Shown piece after piece: positions 42,685 through 51,754 of a stretch of DNA of 64,000 bases. This DNA is from UBA4874 sp002399435 (lineage in GTDB: Bacteria; Bacillota; Clostridia; Caldicoprobacterales; DTU083). The notes below the pieces were generated by a model that was not told where the DNA came from, ran no database searches, and worked only from the letters and a program-made list of their open reading frames with translations. Within the stretch, counting starts at the first letter, position 1; each line of letters opens with the position of its first letter. A program made the position numbers and the translations under genes. The stretch lies in assembly GCA_036823195.1 (NCBI GenBank), contig DAISGI010000001.1, forward strand, positions 62,001-126,000, given 5' to 3'.

Positions 42685-43434
42685 GTGTCAAGTGCTTTAT
42701 TGGAAAATACCAGAAGGCTGAATAAAATCCTTCAGTGCTCTGGTCGGAAAGGGGTTGTCTTTTCCGATCTGACGAAGGTCTTAAGCGAGATATTGGATTG
42801 CAATGTATTTATTGCCAGCCGGAGGGGCCATATTATTGGACATTCCATGCCACACCCTGACAACAGCATTCAGCCATTTGATGGGATCAGCCCCGATGAG
42901 CTCCGTTTGAAAGAGCAGTATAATGAGAGATACTTGCGTTATAATGAAACAAAAGCAAATATGGTGATAGAGAAAGCTTCCCGGATCTATATCACGGTTG
43001 TTCCGATCCGATCCGGCGAGGGGACTCTTGGCACTCTTTTTTTTGAGTGTTTTGAAAAAAAGATGACGACAGAAGATCTGATTCTGGCAGAATACAGTGC
43101 TACAATCGTCGGAATGGAGATCATGCGGTCCAAAGCGGACGAAGCCGAGGAGGAGGCCCGGAAAAAAGCAGTGGTGCAGATGGCAATTGGAACCCTTTCC
43201 TACTCCGAACTGGAGGCGGTTGAACATATCTTCAAAGAGCTGAATGGCAGGGAAGGGCTTCTGGTAGCCAGTAAAATTGCAGATCGGGCAGGGATCACAC
43301 GATCTGTTATAGTGAATGCATTGAGAAAGTTTGAGAGCGCCGGAGTCATTGAATCCAGGTCTTTGGGCATGAAAGGTACGCATATCAAGATTCTTAACGA
43401 TAAACTGTTGCCGGAGCTGGAGAAGGCAAGGTAA
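42685..43434 (+). CDS. codY: GTP- and branched-chain-amino-acid-sensing regulator CodY
   Basis: CodY represses nutrient-acquisition and stationary-phase genes when GTP and branched-chain amino acids are plentiful. The 249-residue protein has an N-terminal GAF domain (ALLENTRRLNKILQ; VFIASRRGHIIG) and a C-terminal winged helix with ASKIADRAGITRSVIVNALRKFESAGVIESRSLGMKGTHIK. The ORF can be read from an ATG at 42667, but that ATG is part of the ribosome binding region (ATGAGGAGG); the GTG at 42685, 9 bases after AGGAGG, gives the normal start. The hslVU-codY order is the classical Bacillota one. Confidence 0.96.
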   Translation: MSSALLENTRRLNKILQCSGRKGVVFSDLTKVLSEILDCNVFIASRRGHIIGHSMPHPDNSIQPFDGISPDELRLKEQYNERYLRYNETKANMVIEKASRIYITVVPIRSGEGTLGTLFFECFEKKMTTEDLILAEYSATIVGMEIMRSKADEAEEEARKKAVVQMAIGTLSYSELEAVEHIFKELNGREGLLVASKIADRAGITRSVIVNALRKFESAGVIESRSLGMKGTHIKILNDKLLPELEKAR

Positions 43435-43519
43435 AGCGGTTGTCAGAATATTCAAAGTCAGAGTGAACATACTATTATTATACCTGAATTGGTTAAGAAT
43501 GAATGGAAAGGGTGGTTCC

Positions 43520-45940
43520 ATGAAGGGTATTATAATGGCTGGCGGAGAGGGCTCCCGTCTTCGTCCTCTGACATGTGATCTGCCGAAACCAATGGTTCCG
43601 GTCATGAATAAACCCGTTATGACATACAGTATTGAGCTCCTTAAAAAATATGGCATAACGGACATCGGTGTTACCTTACAATATCTTCCGGAGCAAATAC
43701 AGGACTTTTTCCAGGATGGATCCGATTATGGAGTTCATTTGAACTATTTTATTGAAGAGTCTCCCCTTGGAACAGCAGGAAGCGTCAAAAATTCCGGAAG
43801 CTTTCTGGATGAGCCATTCGTTGTGATCAGTGGGGATGCTCTGACGGATATCGATCTTGGAAGGGCAATCCGGTTTCATAAAGAAAAAGGCTCCATAGCC
43901 ACATTGGTGTTGAAACGGGTAAAGGTTCCTTTGGAATTTGGTGTGGTGATTACGGACGAATCGGGTTCCGTCACACGTTTCCTGGAAAAGCCCAATTGGG
44001 GAGAGGTTTTCAGCGATACGGTCAACACCGGCATCTACATATTGGATCCCAAAGCAATGGATTTTTTTGATGCCGGAAAGAAATTTGACTTCAGCCGCGA
44101 TTTGTTTCCACTGCTTTTGAAGAATCAGCAGCGGATGTTTGGATATGTCACAAATGAGTATTGGTGCGATATTGGGGATTGTCAGACTTACCTTTCCGCC
44201 CACTATGACATGTTGAACGGACGTGTGCATCATCATTTTGATGGGAGGAAGACCGATGACGACATATGGCTGGGCGAAGGTATAAAAATAGGGAAAGGAG
44301 CAAAACTGGAAGGTCCCTGTCTGATCGGGGATTATTGCAGCATTGAAAAGGGTGCTTATATCGGGCCTTATTCGGTGATTGGTGAAAACTGTCACATTGG
44401 GGAAGGTGCCAGTGTCAAAAGGAGCATCTTGTGGAACCATGTTGTGCTTGGTGACAGGACGGCTGCCCGTGGTGTGGCGATCTGCAGCAAGGTCGGAACG
44501 GGCAGGCGGGTCTGTCTGTATGAAGGCGCAGTAATCGGCGACGGTTGTCAGCTGAAGGAAGGTTCTACCATCAAGCCTCAGGTCCGGATTTGGCCGGGAA
44601 AGACGATCGAGGAAGGCAATATTGTGCAATCCAACGTTGTATGGGGTACCAGATCAAATCGTACCCTGTTCGGGAAAGACGGAATACGAGGTTCCGTCAA
44701 TACCGAATGGTCGCCTTACGCAACAGCGAAACTCGGTGCGGCTTTTGGCGCATTTCTTCTTCCCAAAAGCAAAATAGCGGTCAGCTGTGACAGCTATCCC
44801 GGAAGTGGTATGTTGAAATACAGCCTGGCTTCGGGCCTTTTGTCCGCTGGTCTGGAAGTATTTGATCTGGGGCAGCTGACAACACCGGTTCTTCGTTATT
44901 CCGTTCGGCAGCTGGCACTGGATGCCGGAATTCATCTCTTTGCCGCACCGGAGGATCCGGGAGATATACGGTTTTGTTTTACAGATTCCAATGGGTGTAA
45001 TCTTCCACCTTCTGCGGAGCGGAAAATTGAGAACCTGTATATCCGGGATGATTTTCAGCGTTCGGATCCGGAAAGCATCAAAAGGGTCCATACCCTTTCG
45101 GATGTTCCTGTTTTCTATATGCGTTCTCTTATGGATTCCGTAGACATGGAGAAAATACGGGAGAAGAGTTATAGAATACTGGTTTTTGCGAGCGGAAGCA
45201 GGATGGGCAATAATATTCTGTATCGTGTGTTGAAAGAATCCGGATGTCATATCCATAACTGTCCGAACAATCCGGAACAGGAGAGGAAGCAGAGCGGTTT
45301 TGATCTGAGCTGTCAAATGAGCGCCGATTGTGAGGCCATTGCACTGTTTGATGAGATGGGAAATCCCGTCGATCCGGAAATACAAAGAGCAATCGTCAGC
45401 CTGATTTATCTGCGGGATCAACCCGATGGCAAAATAGCGGTTCCCTGTACTGCGCCGGATGTTTTTGATCAGCTTGCGGAGAAATACAGCTGCACGGTGG
45501 TACGTACCAAATCCAGCAAGCAGGCGCTTATGGCAGAAGTTTATGGTACTCCGTTGTTCCCCCTGTATTTTGACGGAACGGCTGTATTGCTGAAGCTTCT
45601 CGAATGGATGGCACGGGAAGGCGTCACCTTATCGCAGTTGGTAAGGGAGATTCCCGAATTCCATGTACGGGAAAAGGCAATTCCCTGTCCATGGAAGCTA
45701 AAAGGATCGGTGATGCGAACCCTGATGGAGGAGGAAGGCGCAGGGGATCATGGCATTGAGATGTTCGAAGGGATCCGGATCAATCATGAGAAAGGCTGGG
45801 CTTTAATTCTTCCCGATTCGGAAGAACCGGTGTGTCGGGTTTTCAGTGAGGGCGTCTCTGAGGAATATGCAGAGGAGTTGGCTGCTTTTTATGAAGAAAA
45901 AGTAAAGAAGATTCAGTCCCGGGAGAGAGGGACGGTCTGA
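43520..45940 (+). CDS. Sugar nucleotidyltransferase fused to a degenerate phosphohexomutase domain
   Basis: The 806-residue protein has three parts: an N-terminal NTP-transferase domain (MKGIIMAGGEGSRLRPLT with the pyrophosphorylase loop at 8-18; VVISGDALTDIDL), a left-handed beta-helix repeat region (about 245-385; hexapeptides such as IGKGAKLEGPCLIGDYCSIEKGAYIG), and a phosphoglucomutase/phosphomannomutase-like region (about 390-790). In the mutase part the phosphoserine motif TASHNP is replaced by FAAPEDP (474-480) and the metal loop DGDADR is absent near 600-615, so it is probably inactive as a mutase. Mannose-1-phosphate guanylyltransferase-type activity is likely for the first domain, but the sugar and nucleotide are unproven. 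The ATG at 43520 follows AAAGGGTGG. Confidence 0.88.
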   Translation: MKGIIMAGGEGSRLRPLTCDLPKPMVPVMNKPVMTYSIELLKKYGITDIGVTLQYLPEQIQDFFQDGSDYGVHLNYFIEESPLGTAGSVKNSGSFLDEPFVVISGDALTDIDLGRAIRFHKEKGSIATLVLKRVKVPLEFGVVITDESGSVTRFLEKPNWGEVFSDTVNTGIYILDPKAMDFFDAGKKFDFSRDLFPLLLKNQQRMFGYVTNEYWCDIGDCQTYLSAHYDMLNGRVHHHFDGRKTDDDIWLGEGIKIGKGAKLEGPCLIGDYCSIEKGAYIGPYSVIGENCHIGEGASVKRSILWNHVVLGDRTAARGVAICSKVGTGRRVCLYEGAVIGDGCQLKEGSTIKPQVRIWPGKTIEEGNIVQSNVVWGTRSNRTLFGKDGIRGSVNTEWSPYATAKLGAAFGAFLLPKSKIAVSCDSYPGSGMLKYSLASGLLSAGLEVFDLGQLTTPVLRYSVRQLALDAGIHLFAAPEDPGDIRFCFTDSNGCNLPPSAERKIENLYIRDDFQRSDPESIKRVHTLSDVPVFYMRSLMDSVDMEKIREKSYRILVFASGSRMGNNILYRVLKESGCHIHNCPNNPEQERKQSGFDLSCQMSADCEAIALFDEMGNPVDPEIQRAIVSLIYLRDQPDGKIAVPCTAPDVFDQLAEKYSCTVVRTKSSKQALMAEVYGTPLFPLYFDGTAVLLKLLEWMAREGVTLSQLVREIPEFHVREKAIPCPWKLKGSVMRTLMEEEGAGDHGIEMFEGIRINHEKGWALILPDSEEPVCRVFSEGVSEEYAEELAAFYEEKVKKIQSRERGTV

Positions 45941-46002
45941 ATTTTGCAGGATTGGCAAGAATATCACTATATCCTGACAGAATGCGTTATTGTCGGACAG
46001 AT

Positions 46003-46055
46003 GCCCGTTGACAGAGAAAGGGATCCGTAAGATGGAAGTCGGAACGGGCTTTTTG
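46003..46055 (+). terminator. Possible terminator before rnjA
   Basis: GCCCGTT at 46003-46009 can pair with AACGGGC at 46043-46049, followed by TTTTTG. The enclosed loop is long (33 bases), so confidence is limited. Confidence 0.45.
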
Positions 46056-46116
46056 ATTTGAAGGAACAGGAGATTTTAAAATAAATGAGAAATGAGAAGG
46101 AGGAGGACTTTATTTC

Positions 46117-47784
46117 GTGGCATCGAAAACAAAATTACTAAAAGTTATCCCGTTGGGAGGACTGGGAGAGATCGGAAAGAATATGACGGTATTCGAATAT
46201 GGGGAGGATATCGTCGTCGTGGATTGTGGACTCAGTTTTCCCGAGGATGAGATGTTGGGAATCGACCTTGTGATTCCGGACATCACTTATTTGAAAAAAA
46301 ACGAGGAAAAAGTCAGGGCAATTATATTGACCCACGGGCATGAGGATCATATCGGGGCACTGCCCTATGTACTCAGGCAGCTGAATGTACCGGTCTATGG
46401 GACAAAGCTCACCCTGGGACTGGTAGAGAGCAAGCTGAAGGAACACGGCATGGAGCATGATGTTTCCCTTCATGTGGTAAAAGCAAAGGATGTTGTCAGG
46501 TTTGGAAACATATCGGTGGAGTTCATAAAAACCAGTCACAGTATAGCGGATTCCGTCGCCCTGGCGATAACCACACCAGTGGGTGTCATCGTTCATACCA
46601 GCGATTTCAAGGTGGATTTTACACCGATTGACGGGCAGGTCATGGATCTGGCACGATTCGCAAGCCTGGGGGAGCAGGGCGTGCTGGCCCTTTTGTGCGA
46701 CAGCACCAATGTGGAGCGCCCGGGGTACACCATGTCCGAGAAGACCGTCGGGGTCACCTTTGAAAACATCTTTGACGAAGCTACAGGAAGAATTATCGTG
46801 GCTTCCTTTGCATCCAATATTCATCGGATTCAGCAGGTTGTCAATGCCACGGTGAAACATCACCGGAAATTGTGTGTATCCGGAAGAAGTATGGTGAATG
46901 TAGTCAATGTGGCGACCGAACTGGGATATCTGAAAATACCGTCCACCTTGCTGGTGGATGTGGACCAAATTGGTGATTATCCGGATAAGAAGGTTGTAGT
47001 GCTTACCACCGGCAGCCAGGGAGAGCCTATGTCTGCATTGGCCAGAATGGCTGCGTCGGAGCATCGCAAGCTGGATATCAAACCTGGCGATTTGGTGATC
47101 ATATCTGCAAATGCCATTCCGGGGAATGAGAAGCTGGTCAACAAAATTGTAAATCAATTGTTTAAAAAAGGCGCAAATGTAATTTATGAAGCCCTTATGG
47201 AAACCCATGTATCCGGACATGCCTGTCAGGAAGAGCTGAAGCTCATTCATACTCTTGTCAAGCCGAAATTTTTTATTCCGGTCCACGGAGAGTATCGGCA
47301 TCTGAAGCAACACGCCAAACTGGCGGAGTCCCTGGGAATGCCCAAAAAGAACATTTTCATTGCCGAGTTGGGCAATGTCATTGAATTCACTCCGAATTCC
47401 TGCAGAATCAATGGCTCCGTTACGGCCGGCAAAGTATTGGTGGACGGGCTTGGCATTGGAGATGTAGGGAATATCGTGCTGCGCGACAGAAAGCATCTGT
47501 CCCAGGATGGTCTGATGGTAGTGGTTATTACCATGTCCAGGGATGACTACAGCATCGTTGCCGGACCGGACATCATCTCACGCGGATTTGTCTATGTACG
47601 CGAGTCCGAGAAACTGATGGAGGATGCAAAGAAAATTGTAAAGAATGTTCTGGAGGAATGTGAGGAAAAGAAAATCACAGACTGGAACACGATCAAACTG
47701 AATATCCGAAACGATTTAAGGGATTTTCTTTATGAGCGTACCAAGCGTAAGCCCATGATCCTTCCTGTTATTATGGAAATCTAA
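46117..47784 (+). CDS. rnj: Ribonuclease J
   Basis: RNase J is the 5'-to-3' exonuclease and endonuclease that drives mRNA decay in Gram-positives. The 555-residue protein has the metallo-beta-lactamase motif LTHGHEDHIGALPY (HxHxDH at 73-78), the HTSDFKVD and beta-CASP elements (TGSQGEP; SANAIPGNE), and a C-terminal domain. It starts with GTG at 46117 after AAGGAGGAGG. Whether it corresponds to J1 or J2 cannot be told, as only one copy is in view. Confidence 0.95.
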   Translation: MASKTKLLKVIPLGGLGEIGKNMTVFEYGEDIVVVDCGLSFPEDEMLGIDLVIPDITYLKKNEEKVRAIILTHGHEDHIGALPYVLRQLNVPVYGTKLTLGLVESKLKEHGMEHDVSLHVVKAKDVVRFGNISVEFIKTSHSIADSVALAITTPVGVIVHTSDFKVDFTPIDGQVMDLARFASLGEQGVLALLCDSTNVERPGYTMSEKTVGVTFENIFDEATGRIIVASFASNIHRIQQVVNATVKHHRKLCVSGRSMVNVVNVATELGYLKIPSTLLVDVDQIGDYPDKKVVVLTTGSQGEPMSALARMAASEHRKLDIKPGDLVIISANAIPGNEKLVNKIVNQLFKKGANVIYEALMETHVSGHACQEELKLIHTLVKPKFFIPVHGEYRHLKQHAKLAESLGMPKKNIFIAELGNVIEFTPNSCRINGSVTAGKVLVDGLGIGDVGNIVLRDRKHLSQDGLMVVVITMSRDDYSIVAGPDIISRGFVYVRESEKLMEDAKKIVKNVLEECEEKKITDWNTIKLNIRNDLRDFLYERTKRKPMILPVIMEI

Positions 47785-47816
47785 CAGACTTGCTCAGGGA
47801 AAATGCAACGTAATAC

Positions 47817-47845
47817 TTGTCAAGTCCCGTCCGGAAAGGTATAAT
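47817..47845 (+). promoter_or_regulatory. Probable sigma-A promoter for mltG
   Basis: TTGTCA at 47817-47822 and TATAAT at 47840-47845 are 17 bases apart, about 45 bases before the mltG start. Confidence 0.75.
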
Positions 47846-47889
47846 GATGGAGTTTGGAGAAATGTATAATTGAAAGGGAGGGGGGTTTC

Positions 47890-49041
47890 ATGCCTGATTC
47901 GGAGATCGGGAAGGACAAAGGAACGATAAAATTGCAGAAGGATAAAGCGCTGAAAAAAGTACTGAGGCAAACTCTTATTTTTCTGACCAGTCTATCCATC
48001 GTTCTCGCTACTTTTGCACTGGTTGCTTATGGGGCCTATGCCAGGTTCTTTAAGCCGATGAACCCGAAGGATCCTACCAAAATCAGTGTGGAAGTCCCTA
48101 TGGGCACTTCTATAAACGGTATTGCAGAGATTTTGCATAAGAAGGGCCTGATACGCAATGAAGGCGCATTTAAGCTCATGGTTGATTTTTCCGATCAAAC
48201 CAATGAGATGCAGGCCGGGAAGTATGAGCTTTCCAAAAGCATGACCCTTCAGGATATGATCAATGAGCTTTTGAATGGCCGGATCTCAGTTTCCTCCATA
48301 AAGATAACCATCCGGGAAGGCGATGATATTCGAAAGATTGCATCCCGTCTGGTCAATGATTACAAACTGGGTTTTACAGAGGAAGATTTTATGAAAGAAG
48401 CAAAAAATGTGGATCATTACGTTGCGGATTATCCGTTTTTAAGAGATATCCCTGAAGCCCGGAAAAAAGGGGAATTTCCACTGGAGGGGTACCTGTTTCC
48501 CAATACCTATTACGTTTTCGCAGATGATTCTCCGGAGAAGATCATCCGGATCCTGCTGGGCCAGTTCGATAAGACCTTTACCCAGGAAATGCAGGAGAAG
48601 GCTCAGGAAGAAAACTTTACGATGGATCAGGTTGTTACCTTGGCATCTGTCATTCAGAATGAAGGAATAGATGAAGAGTTTACAAAGATATCCGCTGTAT
48701 TCCAGAACAGGCTTCGAATCAAAATGAAACTGGAATCCTGCGCTACCATCAATTATGTTCTGGACAAGGATGTGAAGCAGACCAATCTGACCACTGAGGA
48801 TACCAGGGTGGACTCGCCTTACAACACCTACCGGAATGCGGGATTACCGTTAGGGCCGATTTCTTCCCCCGGCAAATCGGCAATGGAGGCTGTATTGAAT
48901 CCTTATGCCGGGTACATGGATGAAAAGAAACCCATGCTGTATTTTGTACTGATGGATCCGCAGGAAGGGCTGCATGCTTTCAACAGCACATATGAAGGAC
49001 ATAAGAGGGACAAAGAGAAATATCAGGCTCTCTGGAACTGA
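47890..49041 (+). CDS. mltG: Endolytic murein transglycosylase MltG (YceG-like)
   Basis: MltG cuts nascent glycan strands in the cell wall and sets chain length. The 383-residue protein has a cytoplasmic N-terminus, one membrane anchor (about residues 28-50), a LysM-like region (ITIREGDDIRKIASRL) and the YceG catalytic domain with GEFPLEGYLFPNTYY, LASVIQNEG (252-259) and NRLRIKMKLESCATINYVL. The catalytic-motif region reads ASVIQNE, keeping the later glutamate while the earlier position is Q. The ATG at 47890 follows GAAAGGGAGG. A terminator follows at 49055-49088. Confidence 0.93.
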   Translation: MPDSEIGKDKGTIKLQKDKALKKVLRQTLIFLTSLSIVLATFALVAYGAYARFFKPMNPKDPTKISVEVPMGTSINGIAEILHKKGLIRNEGAFKLMVDFSDQTNEMQAGKYELSKSMTLQDMINELLNGRISVSSIKITIREGDDIRKIASRLVNDYKLGFTEEDFMKEAKNVDHYVADYPFLRDIPEARKKGEFPLEGYLFPNTYYVFADDSPEKIIRILLGQFDKTFTQEMQEKAQEENFTMDQVVTLASVIQNEGIDEEFTKISAVFQNRLRIKMKLESCATINYVLDKDVKQTNLTTEDTRVDSPYNTYRNAGLPLGPISSPGKSAMEAVLNPYAGYMDEKKPMLYFVLMDPQEGLHAFNSTYEGHKRDKEKYQALWN

Positions 49042-49054
49042 TTTTATAAAGATC

Positions 49055-49088
49055 AAAAGGCTCATTTATAAAAGATGAGCCTTTTTTT
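49055..49088 (+). terminator. Rho-independent terminator after mltG
   Basis: AAAGGCTCAT pairs with ATGAGCCTTT around a 9-base loop, followed by a run of seven T residues. It is a canonical intrinsic terminator 14 bases after the mltG stop. Confidence 0.9.
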
Positions 49089-49130
49089 AGGTATGGATAT
49101 CCGGAAAAATTCATGTCTGGAAGAATAAGC

Positions 49131-49178
49131 CAAGCCTTTACAGGGAATACTTACATTACCCTGTAAAGGCTTGCTTTT
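49131..49178 (+). terminator. Second strong hairpin, 15-bp perfect stem, before the PBP gene
   Basis: CAAGCCTTTACAGGG at 49131-49145 pairs perfectly with CCCTGTAAAGGCTTG at 49159-49173 over a 13-base loop, followed by CTTTTTA. It lies about 60 bases before the PBP start, so it is either a back-up terminator or an attenuator of the next gene. Confidence 0.75.
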
Positions 49179-49238
49179 TATCCGGCAGTTGGCCTATATG
49201 GAGGAAACAGACCACTTTTGGAGAGGAGTGCATGTCAT

Positions 49239-50918
49239 TTGAAAAAAGCACCATCCCAGAGAAAACGATTCTTTTATTTGGGCTGTTGCTTCACCGCCCT
49301 GTTTGCGTTGCTCATCCTGCGGCTGTTTCAGATTCAGATTATCGATGGGAAGAAATATGCCAAAATGGCCCTTCCCCAGCAAACGGTAACCGTGGATGTG
49401 GAAGAAAAGCGGGGGGATATAACGGATCGAAATGGCATTCCCTTTACACAGGCAGACAAGGTTCAGGAGCTATTGATTTTTCCCAGAAGCATCGGATTTG
49501 ACGATTCCGCTTATAAGGCAATTGAGAAGCTGACCGGAAAGCCAAAGAGCTATTTTAAACACAAAGATCAGACATATTATCAGGAAATTATTACGGATCC
49601 GGATTCTGCAAGGATCAAATCAATTCAGGAAGGGCGGTATCCGGGAGTATTATATCAAAAGAGAAGCCTGCGGTATGACGATCATTCCCTGGCACGTCAT
49701 GTAATTGGATATCTGAGAAAATCCGACGGAGTTCCCATGAGCGGAATGGAAAAAGTGTTTGAAAGTTATCTTTATCCTGGTTCCGCGAAACAGGTGCAGG
49801 CGGTGGCAGATGCAAAGGATCATATTATCCCTGGCCTGGGATATCAAATCACCGATCCAAAGGAATCCTGTCAGGTCCGGCTTACTCTGGACCATGATAT
49901 TCAGGCAATTTTGGAAAATGTTCTGGATCAGTACCCGGACCGCCATCACAGCGGTCTGGTGGTGGATGCACGGACCGGAGACATTCTGGCATTGGCCAGC
50001 AGGCCTCAATTCAAGCAATATGATCCGGAATCCGTTATGAATCATAACGAAGAAGCTTCCTTTCTGGCAATGCCTTTTGAACAGTATCCTCTGGGATCGG
50101 TATTCAAGGTCGTTGTGGCCGCTGCGGCACTGGAAAGTGGTAAATACACCGGAAACACAAAATTTACCTGTACCGGCGGAATACAGGTGGGCAGCCGCTT
50201 TTTTTCCTGTCATACATCCAGTGGCGGGTTAGGCGGGATTTTACTGCGGGAAGCCCTCGCCTATTCCTGTAATGACACCTTCATACGGATTGCCATGGAC
50301 CTTGGTGGAGAGGACATTGTAAAGATGGCCGCAAAATTCGGCCTGGGGAATGCCCTGGATATCGAGCTGCCCAATGCGGCTGGCATTCTTATGTCCAGGC
50401 AGGAATACACCGGCCCCGGAATTGCCAATCTGGCAACAGGTCAGGGAGAAACCATGGTGACTCCTCTTCAGGTAGCGGATCTCATGACGACTCTGGCCAA
50501 CGGTGGCGAGCGGAAACAATTGCGGCTTGTGGCGGGGCTGATCGCACCGGATGGGTCCTTCCTGAAAAAGTCGCAGAAAAGTACGCAAACCTCCAGGCAA
50601 AACCGTACGGTGGGAAGAGTGGTTTCCGAAGAGACCGCCGGGTCATTAACGGAATGGATGGGGGATGTTACAGAATATGGCACGGCAAAAGAGGCCAGGG
50701 ATCCGCAAATCGGAGGGATTGTCGGAAAAACGGGAACTCCTCAGGTATCCGGAGATCCCCACAGCAAGGAATATGGATGGTTCGCCGGCTATTTCCCGAA
50801 AAAAGATCCCCGGTATGTTATCGTTGTACTGAGCAAGGAAGAAGGAGGAGCCGATCAGGTAGCGGTACCTCTTTTTCATGATATTGCAAAAAACATCTGG
50901 GCCCATGCCGGTCAATAA
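49239..50918 (+). CDS. Class B penicillin-binding protein (transpeptidase)
   Basis: The 559-residue protein has an N-terminal membrane anchor (FFYLGCCFTALFALLILRLFQIQ), a PBP dimerisation domain (about 50-180; EEKRGDITDRNGIPF), and a transpeptidase domain with Ser287 in SVFK, S-C-N at 343-345 and KTG at 497-499. It cross-links peptidoglycan outside the membrane. I prefer the TTG at 49239, 10 bases after GAGAGGAG, to the TTG at 49218. No PASTA domain is present. Next to sigK, it may be a sporulation or elongation PBP of the SpoVD/PBP2 type, but which is not clear. Confidence 0.93.
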   Translation: MKKAPSQRKRFFYLGCCFTALFALLILRLFQIQIIDGKKYAKMALPQQTVTVDVEEKRGDITDRNGIPFTQADKVQELLIFPRSIGFDDSAYKAIEKLTGKPKSYFKHKDQTYYQEIITDPDSARIKSIQEGRYPGVLYQKRSLRYDDHSLARHVIGYLRKSDGVPMSGMEKVFESYLYPGSAKQVQAVADAKDHIIPGLGYQITDPKESCQVRLTLDHDIQAILENVLDQYPDRHHSGLVVDARTGDILALASRPQFKQYDPESVMNHNEEASFLAMPFEQYPLGSVFKVVVAAAALESGKYTGNTKFTCTGGIQVGSRFFSCHTSSGGLGGILLREALAYSCNDTFIRIAMDLGGEDIVKMAAKFGLGNALDIELPNAAGILMSRQEYTGPGIANLATGQGETMVTPLQVADLMTTLANGGERKQLRLVAGLIAPDGSFLKKSQKSTQTSRQNRTVGRVVSEETAGSLTEWMGDVTEYGTAKEARDPQIGGIVGKTGTPQVSGDPHSKEYGWFAGYFPKKDPRYVIVVLSKEEGGADQVAVPLFHDIAKNIWAHAGQ

Positions 50919-51031
50919 TTTTCAGCATTTCCGCGCATTGTCCTTTTTTGAGATCCTGGAGCACCTTTTTACAAATCGTCTCATATAATTAAAACAGGGT
51001 ATCTTTGTGAAGGATTTGGGGAGGCGACATC

Positions 51032-51754
51032 ATGGAAGCCATTACAGGAAGCTTACTGGCACTCATCAAATGCTTTTTTTTCATGGCACATATTACAGGA
51101 AACAACTCCTTTCCACAGCCTCTGGAGCCGGACGAAGAGGAGTATCACCTGAAACGGCTGGCCGAAGGCCATGAAGATTCCAGAAACATCCTCATTGAGC
51201 ATAATCTGAGGCTGGTTGCCCATATTGTAAAAAAATACAATAACACCGGAAAAGAAGTGGATGATCTGATTTCCATAGGAACCATCGGCTTAATCAAAGC
51301 CATATCCACTTATAATATGGATAAGAACACCAGGCTTGCCACTTATGCAGCACGCTGCATTGAAAACGAAATTCTGATGACCATTCGTGCGTCCAGGAAA
51401 ACAAAAGGGGAAGTTTCCCTTCAGGATCCCATTGGGATGGACAAAGAAGGAAATGAGATAACCTTGATCGATATTTTGGGTACGGACCCTGATTCCGTAA
51501 CGGATCAGGTGGAACTCAAACTTCAGGTCCGGAGACTGCATGAAAAAATGCAGTCTGTTCTGAAAAAAAGAGAACAGATTGTTCTGGAAATGCGTTACGG
51601 CCTGTCCAACGGGAAGAGTAAAACACAGAGAGAAATTGCAAAAATGCTTGGGATTTCCAGATCCTATGTCTCCAGGATTGAAAAAAAGGCGATTATGAAG
51701 CTGTCGAAGGAGTTTGACAGCCCTTCGTGCGATACCGGCAAGAACAGTGTGTGA
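51032..51754 (+). CDS. sigK: Sporulation sigma factor SigK (pro-sigma-K), uninterrupted
   Basis: Sigma-K is the late mother-cell sigma factor. The 240-residue product begins with a hydrophobic pro-sequence (MEAITGSLLALIKCFFFMAH) that SpoIVFB would remove, then NNSFPQPLEPDEEEYHLKRL, region 2 (DLISIGTIGLIKAISTYN; TYAARCIENEILM) and region 4 helix-turn-helix (QREIAKMLGISRSYVSRIEKKA). The gene is continuous, with no skin-type prophage inserted, so it needs no excision. A CATATAAT -10-like box at 50982-50989 is present, but I could not assign a sigma factor to it. Confidence 0.95.
   Translation: MEAITGSLLALIKCFFFMAHITGNNSFPQPLEPDEEEYHLKRLAEGHEDSRNILIEHNLRLVAHIVKKYNNTGKEVDDLISIGTIGLIKAISTYNMDKNTRLATYAARCIENEILMTIRASRKTKGEVSLQDPIGMDKEGNEITLIDILGTDPDSVTDQVELKLQVRRLHEKMQSVLKKREQIVLEMRYGLSNGKSKTQREIAKMLGISRSYVSRIEKKAIMKLSKEFDSPSCDTGKNSV

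Noticed and set aside
46138..47496. 452-codon minus-strand frame opposite rnj
   Set aside because: It is a shadow of RNase J with no motif and no ribosome binding site.
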